NCBI RefSeq assembly: GCF_014287475.1
Contig: NZ_JACOPF010000004.1
Coordinates: 124,001 to 188,000 of the forward strand
Reading direction: 5' to 3'
DNA from: Mediterraneibacter hominis
GTDB lineage: Bacteria; Bacillota; Clostridia; Lachnospirales; Lachnospiraceae
DNA: 64,000 nucleotides
The position numbers and the translations under genes are program-made. A model generated the notes under the pieces. That model saw nothing but the letters and a program-made list of their open reading frames with translations. It had not been told where the DNA came from and ran no database searches. Positions 54,847 to 63,299 of the stretch are shown in pieces (position 1 is the first letter of the stretch; each line of letters begins with the position of its first letter).

Positions 54847-55707
54847 CTATGGCTCTATTATAGCAGTCCCGCCACTTTTAATGCAATATATTTTACGGTC
54901 TATCAAAAGCCATACGTCCTGCCATGACGGATTATAAATATAATCTCCGGTAGACGAATAAACCAGGCTGTCCACTGCTTTTATATAGCTGCATATCTCT
55001 CCGTTTGTGGCATACCAAACGTCTGATTTTCCTGACGCTTTCCTTAAAAATTGTTCTATCATTCCCCATTGTTCATATGCGTCAAACTCATAAGCATGCC
55101 CCCACAAATAAAACAACATTAATGCATTATAATCCTCATTGCTTACTGGCTGTAAAAATTTCTCCAATAGTTCAAATACACATGTTTCTGTGTGATGACA
55201 GGTAGGATTCCATTCCAAGAAATCTTCAGGCAGGAAAAAGGAACCTGTACTTTGTATCGTCCTGGCATATGTGATTCCGCAATTTTTCGCAGCATCTTTT
55301 ACTCTCTGATTGTATGTTCCAAATGGATATGCCATTCCTGTAACAGGCGTATGCGTTATTTCTTCTAATACCTTTCTGCAATGTGCTATTTCATATGCGG
55401 CCATACCCTCTGGAACTCTGGCAAGATCAGGATGGGTCATCGTATGTACGGCAATTTCTTGCCCTTCATATACACTGTGTATCTTTTCTTTTTCCCATTT
55501 ATAATGACTGACGTCGATTCCTGGCTGTTTTAGCCAATCCCTATCTCCCATCAATCCTGCGTTTATATTGAATGTTCCTTTTACTTTATACTGATTCATC
55601 ATGTCAATCAGTCTCTCATCCTGCGTTACGCCGTCATCATAACTCAATGTCAGCGCCTTTTTCTTTCCACCTGGAAATAATGGAATGTCCTGTCTCAACC
55701 TTAACAT
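54847..55707 (-). CDS. polysaccharide deacetylase (NodB fold, CE4)
   Basis: A 286-residue hydrolase. Motif 1 is ALTLSYDDGVTQDERLIDMM (catalytic and metal Asp), motif 2 is AVHTMTHPDLARV (metal His pair), motif 3 AYPFGTYNQRVKDAAKNCGI. The C-terminal half (LMLFYLWGHAYEFDAYEQWG) is conserved in cytoplasmic polysaccharide deacetylases. No signal peptide is seen from ATG 55707, the chosen start; the frame is open to 55899 but that part overlaps the binding-protein gene. Confidence 0.88.
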   Translation of the reverse strand: MLRLRQDIPLFPGGKKKALTLSYDDGVTQDERLIDMMNQYKVKGTFNINAGLMGDRDWLKQPGIDVSHYKWEKEKIHSVYEGQEIAVHTMTHPDLARVPEGMAAYEIAHCRKVLEEITHTPVTGMAYPFGTYNQRVKDAAKNCGITYARTIQSTGSFFLPEDFLEWNPTCHHTETCVFELLEKFLQPVSNEDYNALMLFYLWGHAYEFDAYEQWGMIEQFLRKASGKSDVWYATNGEICSYIKAVDSLVYSSTGDYIYNPSWQDVWLLIDRKIYCIKSGGTAIIEP

Positions 55708-55738
55708 AAAATCTTTTTCCTTTACCTGCCAAACTTTT

Positions 55739-56815
55739 TTAATAAATATCTTTCCATTCATCAATATTAGAAGAATCGAATTTAAACGGAGGCCCAAGAA
55801 TAACCTCTGTACCGCCATCTTCACATTTTGTAATTGTATAAGGACTATTTTCCATATCCCCAGCTTCAAAGGTCTCACCTTCGGCGCCGGTAATTTCACC
55901 TTTTACCAATGCAATAGACACATATGCGGATAATCTGCCTACATCTTCTGGATTCCACAGGAACATATAAGGACAGGAATGTTTATCGTCATCCCCAATA
56001 TATTCTGACATTTCTGATGGAAGCCCCAGTCCTGTAAGTTTTACAGAAGATTTTTCATCCTGCAGTACCTTTGCCGCAGCACTGATGCCAACTGTCGTAG
56101 GAGAACAAATCACTTTCAAGTCAGGATATTTCTGAAGCAAAGCCTGCGTCTGATCTGTTGACTTTTGCGGCTCATCATCTCCATAAGCTACTTCTACCAG
56201 TTCCAGCTTTGCATACTTTTCATCTTTCATAATTTCTTCCATAGATGCGATCCATGCATTTTGATTCGCTGCCTGGCTGCTCGCTGATAAAATTGCAAAC
56301 TGTCCTTCCCCTCCGGAAATATCTAATACGGCGTCTGCAAGGGCCTGTCCGATTTCTTCTGTCCCCGCCTGATTGACAAATGTCTGCCGCACCTCCGGTG
56401 CTACGTTAGAATCTAAAGAAGACACTTTAATCCCCGCATCCATCGCTTCTTCCAGAGCCGCTGACAGAGCATTTACATCATTACTTGCAATCGCAATAGA
56501 ATCTACTTCCTGGGAAATCAAAGATTGAATAAGTGATACCTGTGCATCTGCTGTCGCTGCTTCGGGCGCTTTTACAATACATTCTCCCCCTTCAGCTTCG
56601 ATCACTTTTTGGAAGCCTTCTGCTTCTTTCTCCGCATAGGGATTTCCTGCATTTCTTATAATAATCGCAAACTTTTTACCTGAGATGTCATCTACAGAAG
56701 TTGTCTCCTGGTCTGTTGTTACATCATCTTCTTTCTCTGTGCTGCTTCCGCATCCACCTAATAAAACAGCTGCCATAGACAGAGAAAGAAGCCCTGCCAC
56801 TAATCTTTTTTTCAT
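55739..56815 (-). CDS. sugar-binding lipoprotein, RhaS/LsrB-like, without transporter partners
   Basis: A 358-residue type I periplasmic-binding protein. Lipoprotein signal (MKKRLVAGLLSLSMAAVLLG then a Cys in GGC), a Thr/Asp/Glu-rich linker, then KFAIIIRNAGNPYAEKEAEG, ISQEVDSIAIASNDVNALSA, KVICSPTTVGISAAAKVLQD and MFLWNPEDVGRLSAYVSIAL. These fit the rhamnose/autoinducer-2 branch. No permease or ATPase is adjacent, which is unusual. AAAGGAG precedes the ATG. First gene of the operon with deacetylase, lacI and esterase. Confidence 0.9.
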   Translation of the reverse strand: MKKRLVAGLLSLSMAAVLLGGCGSSTEKEDDVTTDQETTSVDDISGKKFAIIIRNAGNPYAEKEAEGFQKVIEAEGGECIVKAPEAATADAQVSLIQSLISQEVDSIAIASNDVNALSAALEEAMDAGIKVSSLDSNVAPEVRQTFVNQAGTEEIGQALADAVLDISGGEGQFAILSASSQAANQNAWIASMEEIMKDEKYAKLELVEVAYGDDEPQKSTDQTQALLQKYPDLKVICSPTTVGISAAAKVLQDEKSSVKLTGLGLPSEMSEYIGDDDKHSCPYMFLWNPEDVGRLSAYVSIALVKGEITGAEGETFEAGDMENSPYTITKCEDGGTEVILGPPFKFDSSNIDEWKDIY

Positions 56816-56834
56816 ACTTTTTCTCCTTTCTTAA

Positions 56835-56911
56835 GGTAACGTTCCCTCAAATTTTATTATATTTTTCATAGCATATATTATTTTATATATGCTTTTTATG
56901 AGAACGTTCCC
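56835..56911 (-). promoter_or_regulatory. twin LacI-type operators upstream of the binding-protein operon
   Basis: GGTAACGTTCCC (56835-56846) and GAGAACGTTCCC (56900-56911) share the AACGTT core, and their centres are 65 nt apart. Between them lies AGCATATAT-6 nt-ATATATGCT (56870-56893), a perfect 9-pair inverted repeat, and a minus-strand TATAAT. Paired operators flanking a promoter suit looping by a LacI tetramer. The distal site also resembles a CcpA cre with two mismatches. Confidence 0.6.
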
Positions 56912-57027
56912 ATTTATGATTCTGTTATATATTATCTTCATACTTTTTTCAAGTCTTTTTTTCTTACTTTTATATTTTTGACATTTTCACCAAATATGTT
57001 CTCACTTTTTTATACAATTTAACCGGT

Positions 57028-57282
57028 CTAAAATTTTTGCAAAAACTTCTCTTCTTGAATCTCCACAAGTATAATATCCGGCCCTATCTTTTTGATGCAG
57101 GAAAAAGGAATGACATACTCGCTGTCGGTTCCTAAAAAACCACAGATTTTTCCCGGCCCTGGAATGATAATCGCTTCTACGCAGCCATCACAGATATTCA
57201 TCTCAATATCCACCACACACCCCAGTCTTTTACAATTACATATATTAATCACTTCTTTTTCCCTTAACTCACAGATTCTCAT
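57028..57282 (-). CDS. YlmC/YmxH family sporulation protein (PRC-barrel)
   Basis: An 84-residue protein with the PRC-barrel-like core: MRICELREKEVINICNCKRL, GCVVDIEMN, GFLGTDSEYVIPFSCIKKIG, DIILVEI. This family is found in spore-formers and is linked to sporulation; its biochemical role is unknown. Four cysteines lie in the N-terminal half (CELRE, CNC, CVVD, CDGC). Confidence 0.9.
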   Translation of the reverse strand: MRICELREKEVINICNCKRLGCVVDIEMNICDGCVEAIIIPGPGKICGFLGTDSEYVIPFSCIKKIGPDIILVEIQEEKFLQKF

Positions 57283-57383
57283 AGTACAGCATCTCCCCAG
57301 CCGGCAGCATATCCTTAATGTTATTGTATGCTACCTTTTTTCATATGGTTACTGTACATCTGATAAATTTCATACCGGATTTT

Positions 57384-58523
57384 TTATATTTCTTTTGTTT
57401 TCATTGTCTTTACATTGATTCCATTTACTTCAATATGATCATCTACGGCTATAACGAGACACTGTCTACCGTCTATCACCCTGGTTTCAATCAGATCCAA
57501 ACGTTCTGGATTGACTTTAATAATTATATCCGGCGTCTCAATATTGAATTTCCTTGTTTCCGTGATATTTGCCGCCAGAAGCGATGCTTTCTCTCCCACA
57601 TTCTCTTCAAAATTTCTTTCAAAATGTTCCATCTTTTCATTTGGAACTCCGCTTTTTTCAAAAATCTTCTTCATATCTGTTTTATCCAAGGTAAGCGGCT
57701 CTGGCTCTTCTTTGTGTTCCTCTATCATCTCATGCAGAGTCTCGTGAATGCTGCGTACAGTCTCATAGTCTCCGTCCTCCCCCAATGTGTCCTCGATAAT
57801 CATCTGAAAGGTTTCTTTCTGTGTATCTGCAGACATAGGCATAGAGGCACCCAGAACATGCTCTATCATTTCCGGCTGTAAATCTTCTGATTTTTTCGTA
57901 TAATACAGTACTCCATGAAGATCTGTGCTGCGGTCTGTAAAAGCGGGGAACAAAAACCCTTTATCCGGCATATCCACGACCCAGTCTCTAACTCTTTCTT
58001 CAATACGATTGTCCTGCGCATTATAAGAAAGTCCCGCTTTCGAAAGGGACACTGGGCAAATACTACACATTAAATATTCATATACTTCGTCGGACGCATC
58101 AAACATCTCTATTCCGTCTGAAGATTTTCCCGGTATGTCGTACATTGCATGAATCAGTATAATATAATAATTTTCTTCATATACGTAGCTTGCGATGACT
58201 TTATCATAAAACTCTTCTAAGAGCATATCATCTTCCAATTTGCTGTTCTTTAGTTTCAGCAAAAATTCCTGTGCCCCTCCCGGCATCTCCGCGTCTAACG
58301 GGAACGTCAAATCCAACATATTTTTTCCCATTGTTCCAGACATAGTCTTTTTAAATATGTCAAAATATTTAAAGGCTTCTTCTTCTGGAAGAGACAAAAA
58401 TGCCTCCTTCGATTCCAGTTTTTTATTTTTTTCATGATCTACATAACATCCGCAGATTCTTGTAATAGCACAGTTTGCCGGTGTAAATTGTTTACGGATT
58501 TCCAGTACTTCTTTTTTATTCAT
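57384..58523 (-). CDS. DUF4317 family protein
   Basis: A 379-residue cytoplasmic protein beginning MNKKEVLEIRKQFTPANCAI with the ICGCYVDHEKNK motif, typical of DUF4317. No membrane segment or known catalytic motif. The family is common in Lachnospiraceae and related Clostridia and uncharacterised. The ATG overlaps the merR stop by 8 nt, so it is translated together with the regulator and probably the lar genes. Confidence 0.9.
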   Translation of the reverse strand: MNKKEVLEIRKQFTPANCAITRICGCYVDHEKNKKLESKEAFLSLPEEEAFKYFDIFKKTMSGTMGKNMLDLTFPLDAEMPGGAQEFLLKLKNSKLEDDMLLEEFYDKVIASYVYEENYYIILIHAMYDIPGKSSDGIEMFDASDEVYEYLMCSICPVSLSKAGLSYNAQDNRIEERVRDWVVDMPDKGFLFPAFTDRSTDLHGVLYYTKKSEDLQPEMIEHVLGASMPMSADTQKETFQMIIEDTLGEDGDYETVRSIHETLHEMIEEHKEEPEPLTLDKTDMKKIFEKSGVPNEKMEHFERNFEENVGEKASLLAANITETRKFNIETPDIIIKVNPERLDLIETRVIDGRQCLVIAVDDHIEVNGINVKTMKTKEI

Positions 58524-58929
58524 ATTCGTTTCCTTCCTTCGTAGTCATACTATGTTTCTGCAGTCTTTTCTCCACCTGCATCAACCCTCTCTCATATATT
58601 TCAATTTTTTTATCCAGCCTCTCCAGGGATGCCTGCATCTGTGCAATTCTTTCCTGAAGCTGATTCCTCTGTTCTATCAAAAGCTCTTTGCGCGCGTCGA
58701 TGGTTGCATCTCCTTTCTGGAATAGGGCAACATATTCAATCAAAGCTTCAATCTGCACTCCTGCGGCCCGAAAACATTTCATCATTTCCACCCATCCTAA
58801 GGACACCTCATCATAGTCCCGGATCCCACTCTTATTTCGCGGAACCGGAGGAATCAGCCCGATTCTTTCATAGTACCTGAGTGTATCTGGTGATATATCA
58901 TATTTTCTACTCACTTCCGCAATTGTCAT
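58516..58929 (-). CDS. MerR-family transcriptional regulator
   Basis: A 137-residue regulator: MTIAEVSRKYDISPDTLRYY with the HTH and wing (RIGLIPPVPRNKSGIRDYDE), then a long coiled coil (residues 80-125) and a tail without clear metal-binding cysteines. This resembles the small-molecule or redox MerR subgroup (AdhR/NmlR-like), not the mercury type. It begins 1 nt after the larE stop and overlaps DUF4317. Binding site not identified. Confidence 0.92.
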   Translation of the reverse strand: MTIAEVSRKYDISPDTLRYYERIGLIPPVPRNKSGIRDYDEVSLGWVEMMKCFRAAGVQIEALIEYVALFQKGDATIDARKELLIEQRNQLQERIAQMQASLERLDKKIEIYERGLMQVEKRLQKHSMTTKEGNEYE

Positions 58930-58930
58930 T

Positions 58931-59764
58931 TTACTCTTCCTTTCTATCTCTGAACTCTATATCCATGCTTCCTGAACGAAATCCTTCCATATCTACTGTA
59001 ATATAAGCAAATCCCAGCTTTTTTAGATATGTCACAATTTCTGTTCTTTTTTCCCACAGCTCTGACAGACCTGTCTGCTCTGTCTCGATTCTGACAAGAC
59101 TGCCATGAACGCGCAGTCTTACCGTTTCAAGTCCCAGTGATTCCAAAAAATGTTCTCCTAGTTCTGCCTGCTCAATTTTTTCATATGTCAACCTTGTTCC
59201 GTACGGAAAGCGTGTGGCAAGGCAGGGCCTTGCCGGACGTGCTGCCACAGAGATTTCATACTCTTTTGCCAACTGTCTTACTTCTTTCTTCGTCATCCCG
59301 CATTCTGCCAAAGGGCTTATAATTCCAAGCTCTCTTATCGCCCGTATTCCTGGTCTGTATACATGCAGGTCATCTTCATTCGTCCCTTCCAAAATCCGTC
59401 TGGCTCCTGCCTCGGACGCTGTCTCTATGATTTTTTGAAACAAATACTTCTTACACAGATAGCACCTTTCCTTTGGATTGTTCGAAATTCCTGCCTCTTT
59501 AAGCTCATCTGTATAAATAATTTTGTGTACAGCCTTCATTTCCTTTGCTACCTGCACCGCCGTCTCCAAGTCCTCCGCCGGATGCAGTCTGGAATGTGCT
59601 GTGACAGCATAGACGGTCTGTCCTGTATCAGATGCAGCCTTACAGGCAAGCTTCAACAAAAGGCTGCTGTCCACGCCGCCGGAAAATGCAATGACCACAC
59701 TCTCCTGCGCGTACGCATACATTCGCTCATGCAAAATCTTGCATTTTTCACGATAACTTTTCAT
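58931..59764 (-). CDS. larE: ATP-dependent sacrificial sulfur transferase LarE
   Basis: LarE adenylates the LarB product and donates sulfur for the nickel-pincer nucleotide cofactor. The 277-residue protein has the PP-loop VVIAFSGGVDSSLLLKLACK, CYLCKKYLFQKIIETA and ILEGTNEDDLHVYRPGIRAI, and the Cys in ARPARPCLATRFPYGTRLTY, which aligns with the sacrificial cysteine of L. plantarum LarE. The ATG at 59764 lies inside larC (17-nt overlap), with GAGAGGG upstream. The extra CxxC is worth noting, since some LarE homologues use an iron-sulfur cluster instead. Confidence 0.94.
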   Translation of the reverse strand: MKSYREKCKILHERMYAYAQESVVIAFSGGVDSSLLLKLACKAASDTGQTVYAVTAHSRLHPAEDLETAVQVAKEMKAVHKIIYTDELKEAGISNNPKERCYLCKKYLFQKIIETASEAGARRILEGTNEDDLHVYRPGIRAIRELGIISPLAECGMTKKEVRQLAKEYEISVAARPARPCLATRFPYGTRLTYEKIEQAELGEHFLESLGLETVRLRVHGSLVRIETEQTGLSELWEKRTEIVTYLKKLGFAYITVDMEGFRSGSMDIEFRDRKEE

Positions 59765-61019
59765 TATATTCCCTCTCAATCAGCTGATACACTTCCTGAT
59801 AAGATTTCCCGTGCTCCCTGCTTAAAGCAACCACACTCTCGTATTCCGGGTAAGCGCGGATATATTCTCCTGTATAACACATTTTTATCTTCGCCTTTCC
59901 AAGAGAAGTACGGATTGTCTGGATTTCCCTTTTGAGTACGGTACGCTCCATTTTCTGGCGCCGGATACCGATCGTTGTCGTCTCTGCGAAAATAATCTCT
60001 TCCATGCATGAAACGGCATCTTCCGTACAGATAACATTCAACTGATATGCCGGTCTGTTTTTCTTCATAAACACCGGAATATAATGTACATCCCTTGCCC
60101 CGGCTTCAAACAACCGTTCCATTACATAGCCGAGCGCTTCGCCTGTACAGTCGTCAATGTTTGTCTCCAATTTATAAATTATGTCCTTTTCCTCTTTCCC
60201 GTCCTCTTCCTCGATCAGCATAGCGCGCAATAGGCTTGGATGTGTATACTCTCTTTTTCCTGCTCCAATCCCTGTCTTTTTTACAATAAACCTGTCCGGC
60301 AGCTTTTCTGCTGTCCTTATAGCCGCCGCTATCGCTGCTCCGGTAGGGGTTACTAATTCCGCAGCCTGTTCCGTAATATGAAGAGGCAGGCTATATGCCT
60401 TTACTATCTCCGTCACTGCCGGCACCGGTACTGCCATTCTTCCATGCTGGCAGTGAATAAATCCGGTTCCCTCATAGAGTACAGGAATGATCGTATCCTC
60501 GACCCCCAGGTTATCCAGGCAGACTGCCGCCGCCACAACGTCCACAATCGAATCGACTGCTCCCACTTCGTGGAAATGTACATGTTCTTTATCTGTCCCG
60601 TGCGCCTTCGCTTCCGCTTCGGCAAGGACATCAAAAATACGCTCTGCCCTTCTCCTTGCCCCTTCTGTCATATCCGCCTGTTCTATAATTTCGAGTACTT
60701 CCTTCAAACCTCTATGCGCATGAGTATGCCCTTCCTGTTCATTTCCCGCATGTTTATGAGTATGAACTTTCTGTTCTCCATGTAGAAATCCCATATCATG
60801 GTCGTGGTTTTGATATTGTTCCTCCAAAAGCACCGCAAAGTCACAGGCGTCTATTCCTGCTTTCTTCACTCTGCGAATACAGACAGAGAACCCATCTACA
60901 GCAAGGCTGGACAGCGCTTTCTTCAAAACCTCTTCATCTGCGCCCAGATCCAAAAGCGCTGCTACTGTCATATCCCCGCTGATTCCTGCATAACATTCCA
61001 AATACAATTTTTGCTTCAT
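59748..61019 (-). CDS. larC: nickel insertion protein LarC, single uninterrupted frame
   Basis: LarC inserts nickel into the pincer cofactor. The 423-residue protein starts MKQKLYLECYAGISGDMTVA. A His-rich region (about residues 70-105; HDHDMGFLHGE, HTHKHAG, HTHAHRG) is the likely nickel site. VHFHEVGAVDSIVDVVAAAV and VTPTGAAIAAAI follow, then the LarC2 part (LETNIDDCTGEALGYVMERL, MKKNRPAYQLNVIC). In L. plantarum this gene is split by a programmed frameshift into larC1 and larC2; here it is one frame. ATGA overlap with larB. Confidence 0.95.
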   Translation of the reverse strand: MKQKLYLECYAGISGDMTVAALLDLGADEEVLKKALSSLAVDGFSVCIRRVKKAGIDACDFAVLLEEQYQNHDHDMGFLHGEQKVHTHKHAGNEQEGHTHAHRGLKEVLEIIEQADMTEGARRRAERIFDVLAEAEAKAHGTDKEHVHFHEVGAVDSIVDVVAAAVCLDNLGVEDTIIPVLYEGTGFIHCQHGRMAVPVPAVTEIVKAYSLPLHITEQAAELVTPTGAAIAAAIRTAEKLPDRFIVKKTGIGAGKREYTHPSLLRAMLIEEEDGKEEKDIIYKLETNIDDCTGEALGYVMERLFEAGARDVHYIPVFMKKNRPAYQLNVICTEDAVSCMEEIIFAETTTIGIRRQKMERTVLKREIQTIRTSLGKAKIKMCYTGEYIRAYPEYESVVALSREHGKSYQEVYQLIEREYNEKLS

Positions 61020-61762
61020 CTTTTCACCCCCAGCCTGTTAATTTGCGTCGCGATATAGCCTGCTCCATATCCATTGTCAATGTTGACTACTGCAATTCCG
61101 TTTGCACAAGAATTAATCATCGTAAGAAGCGCCGAAAGTCCGTTTAAATTCGCGCCATATCCCACTGAAGTCGGCACTGCAATTACCGGCTTGTCCACCA
61201 GTCCTCCCAGGACACTTGCAAGCGCTCCCTCCATGCCTGCGACAGCAACTACACAGTTGGCGCTCTGTATAATATCCAACCTGGACATAAGACGGTGGAT
61301 TCCACTGACACCCACATCATAAATCCGTTCTACATTGCTCCCAAAGTATTCTGCTGTCTGCGCCGCTTCCTCTGCAACCGGAATATCCGCCGTTCCCGCC
61401 GTACAGACTGCTATTTTTCCAACCCGTTTTTTCCCTTTTTTTTCTAATTTTAGGATGCGGGAAATCGCATCATACTCAATTTGAGGCAGCACTGTCCTTA
61501 TCAGTTCATATTGTTCTTTCGAAGCGCGGGTTCCAAAAACCTCCCCCTCCTCCTCATATAATTTCTGATAAATATGCAGCAGGTGTTCATCTGCCTTTCC
61601 GCTGCAAAACACCACCTCCGCAAATCCGGATCGCAGCTTTCTGTGTACATCCAGCTTTGCATATCCCATCTCTTCAAAAGGCTCTCTGCGCAGATACTGT
61701 TCCGCTTCTTTTACTGACATTTCTCCTGTTTTAACCTGTTTTAAAATTTCCCGTACTTCCAT
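61016..61762 (-). CDS. larB: nickel-pincer cofactor biosynthesis protein LarB
   Basis: LarB carboxylates and hydrolyses nicotinic acid adenine dinucleotide to begin the cofactor. The 248-residue protein begins MEVREILKQVKTGEMSVKEA. Its C-terminal PurE-like domain has AVCTAGTADIPVAEEAAQTA, VVAVAGMEGALASVLGGLVD, PVIAVPTSVGYGANLNGLSA and NIDNGYGAGYIA. ATG 61762 has AAAGGACGG upstream; the frame is open to 61861 but that part overlaps the kinase gene. No larA is in the window. Confidence 0.94.
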   Translation of the reverse strand: MEVREILKQVKTGEMSVKEAEQYLRREPFEEMGYAKLDVHRKLRSGFAEVVFCSGKADEHLLHIYQKLYEEEGEVFGTRASKEQYELIRTVLPQIEYDAISRILKLEKKGKKRVGKIAVCTAGTADIPVAEEAAQTAEYFGSNVERIYDVGVSGIHRLMSRLDIIQSANCVVAVAGMEGALASVLGGLVDKPVIAVPTSVGYGANLNGLSALLTMINSCANGIAVVNIDNGYGAGYIATQINRLGVKR

Positions 61763-61815
61763 ATGCCGTCCTTTCTTTTTTACTATACCACCTGAAGTGG
61801 ACTCTAAGTCAACCT

Positions 61816-63111
61816 CTACGGACTCCATTTTCCACTCGCGGCAATAAAAATCGTCACACAAAAGCTTTCCTCATTGTACTGGATACTCATCGTCCCTTTA
61901 TACCGTTCTACTGCGGCGCGTACGTTTTCCAGCCCATACCCGTGAGACTCCTTCTGTTCCTTCGTTGTAAGAAATTTCCCCTTTCTTTCCTTTGTTTCCC
62001 CGATTTTTGTATTTGTTATTTCATAACTGAAATATCCATTCTCTGTACACCTTGCTTTTACAGAAATTTTCCGTTTTTCCTTGTTTTCTATCTTTTGACA
62101 TGCCTCAACCGCGTTATCTAAAGTATTTGCCAAAATGGTACAGACATCCAAGCTGTCCACAAATAAAAGTGAATCTATATCAACCTGGTATTGACAATCA
62201 ATACCTAATCTTGCTGCTTCTTCATACTTCGTATTCAAAACCGCATTCACAACACTGTCTTTACAGAAATTCCGTCCTTTCGTCTCAAACTGCCTGGACA
62301 GCTTCGCAAAGTATTCTTTTGCTTCTTCTGTTTTTCCTTCCTCTAAAAGTCCGGATACGACAAGAAAATGATTGTTCATATCATGTTTGAATTTACGTAG
62401 TTTCAGCTGGTTTTCTTCTAGTTGCCCGTAATAATCTCTCTGCAGCTTCAGATTTTTTCCTTCCATATCCGCACGGATACTCTTCGCCATATAAAATACA
62501 AGCCAGATACTGCCGATATTCGTAAGAATGCATGCCGTCATCCCAATCCACACTTTATATGTCTGCGCCGGTGTATAATACACGAAACTTATAACCGCAC
62601 AAAGGGACGCCAGGCACACCATATCTAGCAGGTACCATGCTTTATTGTACAGCGTCCTTACAATCCCTTCTGCCCTGTTTTTCAAAATTTTCTGGAATCC
62701 ATACCAAAATCCCAGTGGCAGCAGATTCATTAAGTTGGAAAGAATGATATTCAGTGTTTCATTCCCTGCTGTAACAGGTACAATCACCATATGTCCTATT
62801 ATATCTACGACCAGAAAATTCACTGCAATGATAATGGGAAAGAACATCAAAATAATAGAAATTCTGACGAGCATCTTCTCTCGAAATCCAAGAACCAGCA
62901 TAAGAAAAAACAAAGGCAGATTGAGCGTAATGTTCACTGGATCCTGCGGAAAAATCACGATTGTACAAACCATTGAGCCAAATATATAAGCGCTCAGCCT
63001 TAAGATTCTGTTCTCCTTCTGTTCTAAAAAACCGCCGATTACGCGGTAGAAAAAGTACCCTTCTATAAAATAAGAAATTGTACCGAATGTATTCCAAACT
63101 GTCTCTATCAT
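61816..63111 (-). CDS. GHKL-domain sensor histidine kinase (AgrC/VirS-like)
   Basis: A 431-residue membrane kinase. Residues 1-210 form six or seven membrane helices (TMs such as LPLFFLMLVLGF and VWIGMTACILTNIGSIWLVF). The phosphoacceptor is H243 in KFKHDMNNHFLVVSGLL. The ATPase domain has ILANTLDNAVEACQKIENKE and the G-box GYGLENVRAAVERYKG. This is the architecture of peptide-sensing AgrC kinases. No LytTR-type response regulator is adjacent in the window. AGAGGATTCGT precedes the ATG. The stop is 53 nt before larB. Confidence 0.92.
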   Translation of the reverse strand: MIETVWNTFGTISYFIEGYFFYRVIGGFLEQKENRILRLSAYIFGSMVCTIVIFPQDPVNITLNLPLFFLMLVLGFREKMLVRISIILMFFPIIIAVNFLVVDIIGHMVIVPVTAGNETLNIILSNLMNLLPLGFWYGFQKILKNRAEGIVRTLYNKAWYLLDMVCLASLCAVISFVYYTPAQTYKVWIGMTACILTNIGSIWLVFYMAKSIRADMEGKNLKLQRDYYGQLEENQLKLRKFKHDMNNHFLVVSGLLEEGKTEEAKEYFAKLSRQFETKGRNFCKDSVVNAVLNTKYEEAARLGIDCQYQVDIDSLLFVDSLDVCTILANTLDNAVEACQKIENKEKRKISVKARCTENGYFSYEITNTKIGETKERKGKFLTTKEQKESHGYGLENVRAAVERYKGTMSIQYNEESFCVTIFIAASGKWSP

Positions 63112-63299
63112 ACGAATCCTCTTGCACTTCTCTTTCTCGCTAACACATGCAAATTCATGCTCCTATTAAGCCTATCATATATAACGTTTATTTTGCAATA
63201 CTTTACAAAATCTCTTCCAAACTTGACATTTCCCTGCATTTTTTTCTTCCCCTGTATTTTTTATAATAAATCTGACAAAACAAACAAGGAGGATTACTT

